Assembly (NCBI GenBank): GCA_963513935.1 | Contig: OY740776.1 | Coordinates: 7,656,724-7,720,723 of the forward strand | Length of the DNA: 64,000 nucleotides | Source: Aphrophora alni | Taxonomy: Eukaryota > Arthropoda > Insecta > Hemiptera > Aphrophoridae | Direction: 5' to 3' | In this document: piece by piece, positions 48,301 to 52,342 of the stretch | Layout: the number at the start of each line of letters is the position of its first letter | Position numbering within the stretch: position 1 is the stretch's first letter | The notes under the pieces: generated by a model | What the model was told of the DNA's origin: nothing | Seen by the model: the letters and a program-made list of their open reading frames with translations, nothing else | The model's database searches: none | Translations under genes and position numbers: made by a program

Positions 48301-50393
48301 TAAAGTTGTTGTGATTAATGATGGATTCTTCATATTATTGCAATCATTTATTCGGATATAATTCATTTGCAATCTTTTGTAAGTGTAGATAAACTCTAGT
48401 TAAAAATGTAAGTGCACTTTGAACACATAAAACATAAAAGGACCAATATGGTATAAAAAATATGTACCACTTTCAATAATCAAAATACTGTGAGATAACA
48501 TCTTGTCAAATCAAACTTAAAAATGGCACTTGTAACAATAAAAACTGCTAAATGTGGAGGTGAGAGGCATTACATTGGTGAAGGATTATTGAATACAGAA
48601 ATGTACAAGATTAGGCCTATTAGATTAATCATTAATAGCTGAACGTTAGTCTGAAAATCATAAATTAAATTCAGATGTAAAGATAAAAACAGGGGAGGGG
48701 GGAACTTGTAAATGCAAAATAATTAAAGCATCAAATTTAGCCAACATATAATCCTATAAGGAAAAACAGTACAAAAAAACTAAATTACAAATTGTTAAAA
48801 GGAGTGTCTTTTTCTGAAGTAAGGTTGGAATTGTTAAATTTTATTTAAATTTAATGTAATAGCAGATATTTCTTGTTGAAACTCCATATTCAAGGATAAA
48901 ATAAAGCAAAAGCTTAAAGTTTCAAATATTTTAATAATATAAATGAGCTACAATTGTTTCGCCTTGCGGCATCATCGGGCAACTAGTACATCACATTAAA
49001 ATATTTGAAACTTTATTTATAAAGCTTTTGCTTTATTTTATCCTTAAATTTTATTTTCCGGAGGATGTGATAAAAGATTATGCTTTAAACTCTTGAGAGG
49101 GACAATTGTTGATCACCCCCAATCAAAAAATCGCTGTAGTACTTACCCTATTAGGACACAGCCCCTTTTTTCAGTTGACCAGTGTATGTCTTTTTGACTC
49201 AACATTTCTTCTATTTCCTGATTACTTTTGTGTATAGTCTTAGTTATTTTGACTACGTAGAGCTAGCTTTAACCCTGGGTTCCTGCTTTACATTATTATT
49301 TTCAGTATAAGTTAGAATTTAATAGGACACTTAGCCTATTAGATTGGTTAGATTTTGTATGGACAGGAGACAGGCTTACCTTGGAAAGTGGTCCTTGGTA
49401 TTATCTAATAGTACACAAAACACACACAAAAGAACACTAAAGTCTGAAATATTTCGTAAACACTGTTCATTTTCTCAATCAGTAGAGTTAAGAACTTTTG
49501 TGTGTGTTTTCTTATTTGTGTACTATTAGGTAATACCAAGGACCACTTTCCAAGGTAAGCCTGTCTCCTGTCTATGCAAAATCTAACCATTTTCAGTATA
49601 AGTTAGATAAAAAAAATAAATAATAATAAAAAAAAATACTTACAAATTTATCTGCAGGTTCTCAAAAAACATACATGACAAGTTTCATAAAAAATATTCT
49701 GTTCACCATTTGTATTATTCTTAACTTTATACAGTGCCAATTTGTTGAATTTGTATAGTTACTACACATTTAACCCAAATAATCATTTTAAAAAGTTGGA
49801 GAACATTAAATACCCTTTTGAAAACTCTGAATTTTTTAATTCAACTATGTATAAATTTCCAACCAAATCAGGCTTCGTGGTTCACAGATAGACTACAAAA
49901 GAAATGAAATCTGGAAATTAAAATGTTTAGTCGTTTAGGTTTCTAAAATTGTAACAAATATACGGACTATTATTTTAAAATCTATCTTTTATTTACAGAT
50001 TTGTTTTTAGAATTAGCTGATATGAAAAATATCAAATTTCATTTCAAAAATTTCAGTGCCACATTTTACAGTAAGTGGGAATGTGGGGTATAATACAAAT
50101 TTAAGATTTCATAGTTTGTATATAAGTTATAAGGTTTTGGGAGATGGAAAAGCCCAAATGCCAAATTCAAATTTATAATTTTAAAAAGTGACCCATCATT
50201 TTATTAGTCAGTACATATATATATTTTATTAAATGTGATATTTGTTATAGCAAAACCTATCAGAGCGGGGCAACACCATACGGGAGTACAGGGAGTGAGG
50301 CCCACACCAATTATCACTGGTCGTATGTTGGGAGAAGAAGAGATGCGCAAACGCAAAGGAATCATGGCAGGAGGAGGTAACAGAGGTAGATAG
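11576..50393 (+). CDS. Khc: Kinesin heavy chain (conventional kinesin-1), partial gene, 14 exons
   Basis: Kinesin-1 heavy chain is the ATP-driven plus-end-directed microtubule motor. It dimerises through its stalk and carries vesicles, mitochondria and RNPs with kinesin light chains. Seen here: 14 exons bounded by AG/GT and phase-consistent throughout, totalling 742 codons plus TAG. They cover the last part of the motor domain, neck, stalk coils, light-chain-binding region, cargo coil and IAK tail. Insect Khc proteins are about 950-1000 residues, so roughly 240-250 N-terminal residues (P-loop, switch I, DLAGSE switch II) are missing. They must be encoded left of this window, or in exons within 1-11575 that I could not find. 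Frame is open across all junctions, so this is a functional-looking gene, not a retrocopy. Introns range from 338 bases to more than 6 kb and are full of transposon remnants. Kinesin-1 identity is very secure. Confidence 0.98.
11928..11967. repeat. (TA)n microsatellite
   Basis: About 20 TA units in the intron between the first two visible Khc exons. Confidence 0.9.
12181..12257. repeat. 40-bp tandem duplication
   Basis: AAATGCCATTTTTGAGGAAA plus the next 20 bases (ending GGCACAATTCACTTTT) are repeated immediately, with one T-to-C change. Confidence 0.9.
12507..12744. mobile_element. Miniature inverted-repeat element (TA-flanked)
   Basis: Left end CCGGGTGATTTTTTAAAACG, continuing TTTCCAC. 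The right end is the inverse of CCGGATGATT followed by T/A runs and GTTTCCAC. TA lies at both outer borders. At 238 bases and without coding sequence it is a MITE of the Tc1/mariner-like class. Confidence 0.75.
13657..13794 (+). CDS. Khc: Khc exon: neck linker and neck coiled coil
   Basis: Acceptor TTTTCAG at 13650-13656, donor AG|GTAATT at 13795; 138 bases. It encodes [19 protein letters not shown] (neck linker, which docks on ATP binding) and then charged heptads [20 protein letters not shown] that start the dimerising neck coil. The phase joins the Arg of the previous exon and passes two bases of another Arg on. Confidence 0.97.
14340..14800 (-). mobile_element. Penelope-like element remnant (GIY-YIG endonuclease end)
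   Basis: On the minus strand, from about 14800 down, the frame reads [17 protein letters not shown], then [13 protein letters not shown], then a basic KKKQI...KRL stretch. This order resembles the (Y)xGQTGR...H...SxFAxHLIENNH...EE architecture of the endonuclease domain in Penelope-like retroelements. Stops and shifts follow. About 200 bases further on is a CTGATGA motif with a GTGAAGA/TCTTCAC hairpin (14356-14388), where such elements often carry hammerhead motifs. It is dead; the assignment is by motif memory. Confidence 0.5.
14985..15385 (+). mobile_element. Non-LTR retrotransposon reverse transcriptase fragment (degenerate)
   Basis: It contains FADDT (catalytic palm motif of reverse transcriptases, about 14993), then [13 protein letters not shown], then [20 protein letters not shown] with frame breaks between. 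This matches the FADDT...W...N.LxLNxxKT...L layout downstream of the active site in LINE elements. The clade was not determined. It is not functional. Confidence 0.6.
16205..16440 (+). repeat. Dispersed repeat family A, copy 2
   Basis: Contains AGTCTTGGGTTAGATAGATT, TTCCAACTCTATGAGAGTAT and GGGTATTTATTTTATA, matching copy 1. It forms a fold-back pair with the inverted copy at 16475-16705. A 145-codon open frame overlapping it at 15903-16340 has no recognisable content. Confidence 0.65.
16475..16705 (-). repeat. Dispersed repeat family A, copy 3 (inverted)
   Basis: Reverse complement of copy 2: CAGGGTTGGAAAAGAATAAG, CAAACCCAAGACTACGTG and GGAGTCCCTCATGATTGCCA appear in mirrored order. Confidence 0.65.
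17770..18120 (+). pseudogene. Unassigned degenerate coding-like stretch
   Basis: An open frame ending [20 protein letters not shown] stops at about 17977. The same frame then continues [16 protein letters not shown], stop, [20 protein letters not shown]. Two in-frame stops interrupt an otherwise protein-like composition, and G+C is higher here than around it. I do not recognise the family. It could be a transposase or another decayed mobile-element gene, or chance. Confidence 0.2.
18266..18315. repeat. Short dispersed repeat (matches 39427-39472)
   Basis: TTTTTATTGGTTGGAAGATG and then TCCCATGCTTACAA recur at 39427-39472 with two small differences. Too short to classify. Confidence 0.6.
19378..20261. 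mobile_element. piggyBac-like non-autonomous element (TTAA-flanked)
   Basis: Both ends abut TTAA. The left reads TTAACCCTTTGCACTCGAA and the right TTCGAACGCAAAGGGTTAA, inverted repeats of about 16 bases. Inside each end are several imperfect palindromes of the type TGGCCAGTACAGCTGGCCA (about 19398, 19465, 20060, 20114, 20191). No transposase is present. The TTAA target and the CCC-starting terminus are hallmarks of the piggyBac superfamily. Confidence 0.8.
20538..20638 (+). CDS. Khc: Khc exon: neck-stalk hinge
   Basis: Acceptor ATTCAG at 20532-20537, donor AAAG|GTGAGT; 101 bases, phase 1 in and 1 out. It encodes [12 protein letters not shown] followed by a Pro/Thr/Val-rich segment ending PVPETKK. 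The WRxGE motif after the neck coil is characteristic of kinesin-1; the proline-rich part is the flexible hinge. Confidence 0.96.
21290..21490 (-). mobile_element. Non-LTR retrotransposon C-terminal remnant
   Basis: On the minus strand, fragments read KKPTYTSV, then [11 protein letters not shown], then FKRLY, with frame breaks. This is the common LINE tail pattern: basic, xNxLPxEIR, FKxxLK. The 3' side runs into a TAA-rich stretch at about 21150, consistent with a LINE 3' terminus. Confidence 0.5.
22396..22458. repeat. (TA)n microsatellite
   Basis: About 31 TA units preceded by an A-run. Confidence 0.95.
23900..24150 (-). repeat. Dispersed repeat family A, copy 4
   Basis: AAATACCCCTAGCCCTTAAA, GCATCAGGGTCGGAAAAGAA and GGATCTAACGCAAGACTATG mirror copy 1. 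It ends close to the palindrome GCTCACTATAGTGAGCCCC (about 24128-24146), whose core recurs at 33089-33110. Confidence 0.65.
24240..24390 (-). repeat. Dispersed repeat family A, copy 5 (shorter)
   Basis: GACCCCTAGCCCTCGAATAC, TATCTAACCCAAGAC and GGGTCCCTCGGGATTGCCAA are in the same order as copy 4. It is missing the CAGGGTCGGAAAAGAA middle block. Confidence 0.6.
24706..24899 (+). CDS. Khc: Khc exon: end of hinge and first stalk coiled coil
   Basis: Acceptor TTTTGCAG, donor GAG|GTGAGT; 194 bases. After a Gly/Pro-rich linker ([15 protein letters not shown]) it encodes [20 protein letters not shown], a highly conserved kinesin-1 coil-1 segment, ending KEQMMEQEE. Confidence 0.98.
24900..25237. 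other. Khc intron (338 bases), nothing notable
   Basis: The shortest intron of the gene; AT-rich with no repeat that I can identify. Confidence 0.9.
25238..25444 (+). CDS. Khc: Khc exon: stalk coiled coil 1
   Basis: Acceptor ATTACAG, donor CAG|GTAAGA; 207 bases, phase 0 at both ends. It encodes [20 protein letters not shown] then [20 protein letters not shown], a hallmark kinesin-1 stalk sequence. Confidence 0.98.
25445..26136. other. Khc intron (692 bases)
   Basis: Contains a 19-bp tandem duplication, GAATATCATTGTGGTCTAT, at 25802-25839. Nothing else recognised. Confidence 0.9.
26137..26283 (+). CDS. Khc: Khc exon: stalk coil before hinge 2
   Basis: Acceptor TTTTACAG, donor AAG|GTGAGC; 147 bases, phase 0. 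It encodes [20 protein letters not shown] then [18 protein letters not shown], a strongly conserved kinesin-1 block. The start differs from the Drosophila order only by substitutions. Confidence 0.98.
26450..26760 (-). repeat. Dispersed repeat family E, copy 3
   Basis: On the minus strand it reads GATTTTGAGAAATTATATC, GAGATGGATACCAAT, GGAACTGTAGCAAAATTTA and later TACTCAAAATCACTTTC, the same block order as 10330-10850 but diverged. Confidence 0.4.
27780..28290 (+). mobile_element. Penelope-like element 3' remnant (GIY-YIG endonuclease C terminus plus tail)
   Basis: After an interrupted stretch containing CNKGRYMNA, the frame reads [31 protein letters not shown] and [10 protein letters not shown], ending in TAA near 28008. 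The LEEFEIYK...ILNEQLxFxSN signature is typical of the extreme C terminus of Penelope-like elements with a GIY-YIG endonuclease. The AT-rich tail downstream carries CTGAAGA...CCCGAAAC (28212-28239), resembling the hammerhead core known from these elements' terminal repeats. A frameshift upstream shows decay. Confidence 0.6.
28320..28510 (-). mobile_element. Non-LTR retrotransposon zinc-knuckle tail (degenerate)
   Basis: On the minus strand, allowing one frame change, it reads YRYNITDS, then [18 protein letters not shown], a CC..H....C knuckle like that ending many RNase H-bearing LINE ORF2 proteins. Fragment only. Confidence 0.55.
29225..29365 (+). CDS. Khc: Khc exon: stalk coil 2 start
   Basis: Acceptor TTTCAG, donor AAG|GTAAAT; 141 bases, phase 0. 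It encodes [20 protein letters not shown], then NLVQRC and ending DCNKK. It corresponds to EDFTMARLFISKMKTE of the fly protein. The flexible linker before it is shorter than in Drosophila. Confidence 0.97.
29740..30690 (+). mobile_element. Mariner-family transposase pseudogene
   Basis: Out-of-frame pieces read [16 protein letters not shown] (about 30031), ITGDETW (about 30134), [16 protein letters not shown] (about 30255) and [20 protein letters not shown] (about 30481), all mariner transposase blocks in the right order. Of the DD34D catalytic triad, the Asp in GDETW remains. The HDNARPH block has become HNIHPH and the PSDY Asp is Gly, and stops and frameshifts are scattered through it. Inactive. 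Terminal inverted repeats were not resolved, so the bounds are approximate. Confidence 0.85.
30724..31012. repeat. Fold-back repeat family C, copy 1
   Basis: Starts TTAGAGTTTAATAGGGCAC, contains GGCTTACCTTGGAAAGTGGT and the inverse TTTTCCAAGATAAGCC, with GAAATATTTC...CTACTGATTGAGAAAG in the loop region. Other copies at 46783-47155 and 49309-49607. Confidence 0.8.
31041..31901. mobile_element. piggyBac-like non-autonomous element (TTAA-flanked)
   Basis: The left end TTAACCCTTAGCACGC and right end GCGTGCTAAGGGTTAA are perfect 16-base inverted repeats that include the TTAA target. Subterminal CATACGCGT and CACGTTATA motifs recur near the right end. The interior has an A-run and a (TA)n block and no transposase. 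Confidence 0.85.
31167..31322. repeat. Poly-A run and (TA)n within the piggyBac-like element
   Basis: An A-run of about 24 bases at 31167-31190 and about 18 TA units at 31287-31322. Both lie in the element interior. Confidence 0.85.
32880..33048 (+). CDS. Khc: Khc exon: stalk coil 2, most conserved block
   Basis: Acceptor TTTACAG, donor GCAG|GTTGGT; 169 bases, phase 0 in, 1 out. It encodes [40 protein letters not shown] and [10 protein letters not shown], nearly identical to insect and vertebrate KIF5. The donor GTTGGT is weaker than its neighbours. Reading through would give a short tail ending about 33105. Confidence 0.97.
33049..34320. other. Khc intron (1272 bases)
   Basis: It begins with a short fragment containing GGGGCTCACTATAGTGAG (about 33093-33110), which also ends repeat family A at 24128. 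The remainder is AT-rich with several chance frames. Confidence 0.85.
34321..34495 (+). CDS. Khc: Khc exon: stalk coil approaching the light-chain site
   Basis: Acceptor TTTTGTGTAG, donor AAAGA|GTAAGT; 175 bases. It encodes [20 protein letters not shown], then [20 protein letters not shown] and ending NEVK with two bases of Asp. Heptad pattern continuous. Confidence 0.97.
34496..35658. other. Khc intron (1163 bases), nothing notable
   Basis: AT-rich with no repeat or coding remnant that I can name. Confidence 0.85.
35659..35760 (+). CDS. Khc: Khc exon: kinesin light chain-binding coil, part 1
   Basis: Acceptor TGTTTCAG, donor CTCAT|GTATGT; 102 bases. It encodes [20 protein letters not shown] and [13 protein letters not shown] plus two bases of Ile. 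The donor inside CTCATGTATGT was chosen because AT+T gives Ile and restores LTNERREQ, as in the family. Confidence 0.96.
35761..36384. other. Khc intron (624 bases) with (TA)n microsatellite
   Basis: A long interrupted TA repeat occupies 36251-36327, ending about 58 bases before the acceptor. Confidence 0.9.
36251..36327. repeat. (TA)n microsatellite
   Basis: Two TA tracts joined by a short TTTTATA interruption, close upstream of the acceptor at 36383-36384. Confidence 0.9.
36385..36517 (+). CDS. Khc: Khc exon: light chain-binding coil, part 2
   Basis: Acceptor TTTCTTAG, donor AAG|GTACTG; 133 bases, phase 2 in, 0 out. It encodes [20 protein letters not shown] and [20 protein letters not shown], then RIKK, virtually invariant in animal kinesin-1. 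The 0 phase at its 3' end matters for the cassette exon candidate downstream. Confidence 0.98.
37524..37610 (+). CDS. Khc: Candidate alternative (cassette) exon of Khc, 29 codons
   Basis: The acceptor TACATTGTTTCAG precedes and AAAG|GTTATT follows. The 87 bases are open in phase 0, exactly the phase of the junction between the exons at 36385-36517 and 41796-41984, so inclusion keeps the tail in frame. The peptide begins [15 protein letters not shown] and ends SQSSSPVSK, adding three cysteines and a Ser-rich end between the light-chain-binding coil and the acidic SEEDGG segment. 40 of 87 bases are G or C, above the intron background. It is not part of the fly Khc sequence as I know it. No transcript evidence is available here. 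Confidence 0.5.
37840..38290 (+). mobile_element. Jockey-like LINE reverse transcriptase fragment (degenerate)
   Basis: It reads [20 protein letters not shown] (palm motif FADD), then broken frames with [25 protein letters not shown] and [10 protein letters not shown], closing near FQSKEF. The order matches the C-terminal half of the RT domain in jockey-type non-LTR elements (YLGxxLDxxLTW...KLLLYKxxLKPIWTYGIQLWG). Many stops; inactive. Confidence 0.8.
38320..38400 (+). repeat. Dispersed repeat family A, fragment
   Basis: TGCTATTAGAGTATTCAAGA, GCTAGGAGTATTTATTTTG and AATAAGGCGA match the second half of copy 1. Confidence 0.55.
39427..39472. repeat. Short dispersed repeat (matches 18266-18315)
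   Basis: TTATTGGTTGGAGAATGTCC and CATGCTTACAA as at 18266. Unclassified. Confidence 0.6.
39948..41496 (-). mobile_element. Tigger/pogo-like element with CENP-B-type helix-turn-helix remnant
   Basis: The right end is the inverse of CAGTACTACCTCGTTTATCC, followed by GGAC. The left reads AGTACTGACAACCTCGTTTA then TCCGGAC, with a small insertion. A TA follows the right end. On the minus strand near 40290-40395 the sequence encodes [20 protein letters not shown] followed by AALKRHTK, matching the CENP-B N-terminal (pogo/Tigger) DNA-binding helix. The rest of the transposase is gone. A CAATT pentanucleotide repeat (40391-40420) and a nested copy of repeat D (41262-41410) lie within. Confidence 0.75.
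41262..41410. repeat. Dispersed fold-back repeat family D, copy 3
   Basis: AATGTAATAGCAGATATTTC, TTGTTGAAACTCCATATTC and AAGGATAAAATAAAGC are identical to 48850-48905. The inverse TTTGAAACTTTAAGCTTTAT...TCCTTG follows at about 41377, closing a hairpin. It sits inside the Tigger-like element. Confidence 0.8.
41796..41984 (+). CDS. Khc: Khc exon: acidic break and cargo-binding coiled coil
   Basis: Acceptor ATTTTACAG, donor AAA|GTAAGT; 189 bases, phase 0. It encodes [40 protein letters not shown] and [20 protein letters not shown]. This tail coil binds cargo adaptors in kinesin-1 and is among the most conserved parts of the heavy chain. Confidence 0.98.
42390..42830 (+). mobile_element. Possible piggyBac-type transposase remnant
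   Basis: An acidic N-terminal-like piece, [20 protein letters not shown] (about 42417), is followed after breaks by [11 protein letters not shown] (about 42710), resembling the [16 protein letters not shown] block of piggyBac transposases. Several stops. TTAA borders were not found, so the assignment is tentative. It fits the presence of three piggyBac-like non-autonomous elements elsewhere in this window. Confidence 0.35.
42975..43480 (-). mobile_element. Non-LTR retrotransposon ORF2 C-terminal fragment
   Basis: The minus-strand frame 43473-43252 ends [16 protein letters not shown]. After the stop the sequence continues [30 protein letters not shown] and then a shifted ERCCSTYY. The GH...M..YLxRFKLxxSPxCxxC block is the zinc-knuckle region that ends LINE ORF2 proteins carrying an RNase H. 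Different family from the fragment at 43780-44440. Confidence 0.65.
43780..44440 (-). mobile_element. RNase H-bearing LINE tail (I-like), decayed
   Basis: On the minus strand: [20 protein letters not shown] and RISHSTVK (end of RNase H) near 44400-44310, then a 119-codon frame (44288-43929) with [34 protein letters not shown] and [19 protein letters not shown] (CC...H...C knuckle). The same family recurs at 55140-55540. A frame break separates the two halves; no intact ORF2. Confidence 0.8.
44840..45980 (+). mobile_element. GC-rich LTR-like patch with a primer-binding-site-like sequence
   Basis: About 1 kb with much higher G+C and C-rich strand bias than the rest of the window. Seen: the inverted pair GGGAACTAGT/ACTAGTTTCCC near its left border (44858-44881), TATAAG at 45165-45170, AATAAA at 45509-45514, a 64-bp imperfect tandem repeat (45318-45445), and TTTGGCGCCGGCGATGACGG at about 45694. 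The TGGCGCC start resembles primer-binding sites next to 5' LTRs of Gypsy-type elements. LTR borders and internal genes were not found, so a solo or broken LTR element is an inference. Confidence 0.4.
45318..45445. repeat. 64-bp imperfect tandem repeat
   Basis: GACCATCTCTCC...CTTCT.ACGCAAG.CC.AGAGACCCCTC occurs twice, starting at 45318 and 45382. Inside each unit is a short palindromic GGCCTTCTTACGCAAGGCC-type stem. Confidence 0.85.
46356..46491 (+). CDS. Khc: Khc exon: basic tail (microtubule-binding region)
   Basis: Acceptor TTTATGTAAG, donor ATAG|GTAAGT; 136 bases, phase 0 in, 1 out. It encodes [40 protein letters not shown] and PSAQI. The basic cluster corresponds to the ATP-independent microtubule-binding site, and the last residues QI start the QIAKPIR autoinhibitory motif. 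The polypyrimidine tract is unusually weak, interrupted by ATGTA. Confidence 0.97.
46783..47155. repeat. Fold-back repeat family C, copy 2
   Basis: Begins TTAGAGTTTAATAGGACAC and ends with the inverse CTTTCCAAGGTAAGCCTGTG. It has an insertion relative to copies 1 and 3 between 46920 and 47000. It directly abuts the Tigger-like element. Confidence 0.75.
47163..48184 (-). mobile_element. Tigger/pogo-like element with transposase C-terminal remnant
   Basis: Ends are CAGTAAAAACTCTCTAATCT and, inverted, CAGTAAACACTCTCTGATCC, flanked by TA on both sides. On the minus strand, 48071-47730 is a 113-codon open frame. It contains [20 protein letters not shown] and an acidic [12 protein letters not shown] stretch, like the acidic C terminus of Tigger/jerky-type transposases. 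The N-terminal DNA-binding and DDE parts are absent, so it is an internally deleted copy. Confidence 0.75.
48848..49045. repeat. Dispersed fold-back repeat family D, copy 2 (most complete)
   Basis: Left arm AAGGATAAAATAAAGCAAAA GCTTAAAG, right arm (inverse) ending CTTTTGCTTTATTTTATCCT. Between them is the minus-strand hairpin CCGATGATGCCGCAAGGCGA AAC with a GCAA tetraloop. The first 75 bases are identical to 41262-41336. Confidence 0.8.
49309..49607. repeat. Fold-back repeat family C, copy 3, with flanking direct repeats
   Basis: Near-perfect palindrome: GGTTAGATTTTGTATGGACA and its inverse TGTCTATGCAAAATCTAACC are outermost. The arms read the same for about 90 bases, so the two strands yield almost the same short frame (start MVRFC...[14 protein letters not shown]). 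ATTTTCAGTATAAGTTAGA occurs on both sides (49298-49316 and 49589-49607), probably a target-site duplication. Confidence 0.85.
50251..50393 (+). CDS. Khc: Khc exon: IAK autoinhibitory motif and C terminus, stop TAG
   Basis: Acceptor TTGTTATAG; the first two bases complete the Ala of QIAKPIR, the motif that folds back on the motor heads to inhibit them. It continues [42 protein letters not shown] and TAG at 50391-50393. Two phase-1 donors precede the stop: GAG|GTAACA (exon end 50376) and AGAG|GTAGAT (exon end 50385). Either would join to an acceptor at 54109 or 56948 and replace the last few residues by Asp-Glu-Ser. Whether the TAG or a splice is used cannot be decided from sequence alone. Confidence 0.93.
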
Positions 50394-52342
50394 ATGTTGT
50401 TGGAAATGGAATGCCAGCTTTATTTATATTATTTAGTTTATTTATTATTTTGCAAGGAAATTATTCTGTTTGTTTTCATACACATTAAAACAAGTACAGA
50501 ATATCACACAATAGTCACCAAATATTACTTACTAGGAGTGACTAGTTTGTTATGCTGTCTGTTAAATGTAACTGAAGAAAATAACGGATCAGACTTGCAT
50601 TAATTTGCTCGAGTAGGTCTGAATAGTTCCCACTAGACGTTCTTCTATTCATCTTTGGCAGATTTGTTTTAAATACTTTTCCATCATTATTATGAATTAT
50701 CATTTAATCAGTTATATCAAATATTTACCAATCCAATAATATAAGAAGAATGTATTTCCATTTCATGATTTGATGTGTGATAGAATAGAACCTGTCCTAT
50801 TTTGACAGCATAGATTTGCTGGATTTTTAGGCTTTCCAATACTTACAGCGACCAAAATATATCTTGTAGTGATTTTAAAAGTAAAGTATTAGTAATGAAA
50901 TAAATCAATTAGCGTAATATATTCCAATTTTGTATATCTGTAGTGGTATGTGTACGTCTTCAATTTATTAATGATAAATTATTATTTACGCAACATATTT
51001 TATATGAATAAGTTGTATAGATAGCCTACTACTTATAAATGGTCCCCTAATCGTTAATAAATCATATTCATTGGAGATCAGAAAGAGGGAAAAATCTTTA
51101 CCACTGCCTTCATTATACTTCTTGATCAATTTGAAAATGTTCACATTGCCTCCCTGTAGGTAGAGATTTTTCAAAAATGTTATACAAGTACGTTAGTTTT
51201 ACCAAAAAATCTGATTCCATTCAAGTGTTTGGTGTTGTGTCCTCTATCCTTAAGAAAAGTATACATTTGCTGTTGTAATTCAAACTTACAGAGATAAATT
51301 GTCATGTGAGATTTGTAAAGTGTTCATTAAATGTCTTTTCTATCATTGTGTCAATTGCCCGATTCTAAAACCACTACAGCAAAATGTTATTTCAATGAAC
51401 GTGTTTGTATATTTCGTGGCGCTCCAGGCCGCAGGGAAACACACAGTTAAAGTATGGGTTGTTAAGAACAGCTTGACCTGAGTAATGCCCTACTTTTTTT
51501 ACATATTCTTCAAGAACACAATCTACCGAACAAGGAAACATAATAAATAAACAGTGCTCGCTTCGTTAAGTAGGAAATGTGGAAGCTCAAAGTCAAGAAT
51601 GTTAGATTAATTTACCACTTCACACGTATGACAAACAGGCAGTTGACTATTTGAATATATAACACAGCCTGGCCTAATTTAACCTATTTACAGGGTTATC
51701 ACACATTGTAATTTGCAATTTCACCGAACTATTTTGTCAGTTTCTTGAATCTATTTCATATAGGGCGTAACATAACCTGGCCTAACCTAACTTTTTTTCT
51801 GAGTTTTTAGTATATGAAAATGTAGATTAGTGATAAATTTCACCGTCTAAACATTTTTCTCTCAACATGTAAGATATATACTAACATAAAAAAAACATTG
51901 ATTTTAAAAATAATAATATTTTAAATTAAGAAAACGTTGGTCAACCTGATCTTAACAATGACCAAAGTATATTTGTGATACAGAAACTCACTGTGATCTT
52001 TGACGATATCCAGATATGTCATAATTATTGTCAAATTTTTTGTAGTTTTGGTTTTACAAATGTTGGACAAGTTTGTGAAACGGAAAAATCCATTAGTTAA
52101 TTTCAAAATGGTGACTCAATGTCAACTGTAGAGCCAACAATAGGAGCTTTTCAAAATCTGTATCCACTAATACTCAAACAGGTTTTGTACAAATGACATA
52201 GTTGCTACTAAAAAGTTTAAGATTGTTTAAAACATAACCTCAATATTCCTTAAAATTAGCAATAATTGTTGTAATTATAATTAGTCAAATTTATCATGTA
52301 CATTTTAATTTGATTTTTCGATAAATTTTATTGAAAAAATTG

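Larger units (their letters stand above)
46492..50250. other. Khc intron (3759 bases)
   Basis: Contains fold-back family C copies 2 and 3, a Tigger-like element with a transposase C-terminal remnant (47163-48184), and fold-back family D copy 2 (48848-49045). The last 640 bases before the next exon show nothing recognised. Confidence 0.85.

Noticed and set aside
48956..48978. Calling the CCGATGA-GCAA hairpin-GAAAC motif a functional hammerhead ribozyme
   Set aside because: Position 4 is C rather than T, an extra base precedes stem II, and the flanks pair directly with each other (AGTTG/CAATT) instead of forming separate stems I and III. Reported only as hammerhead-like.
49344..49590. Two overlapping short frames on opposite strands with nearly the same N terminus
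   Set aside because: They are the two arms of one palindromic repeat, not genes.
51660..51800. CCTAACCTAAC and CCTGGCCTAACC words resembling arthropod telomere repeat (TTAGG)n
   Set aside because: Only two or three isolated units; no array.
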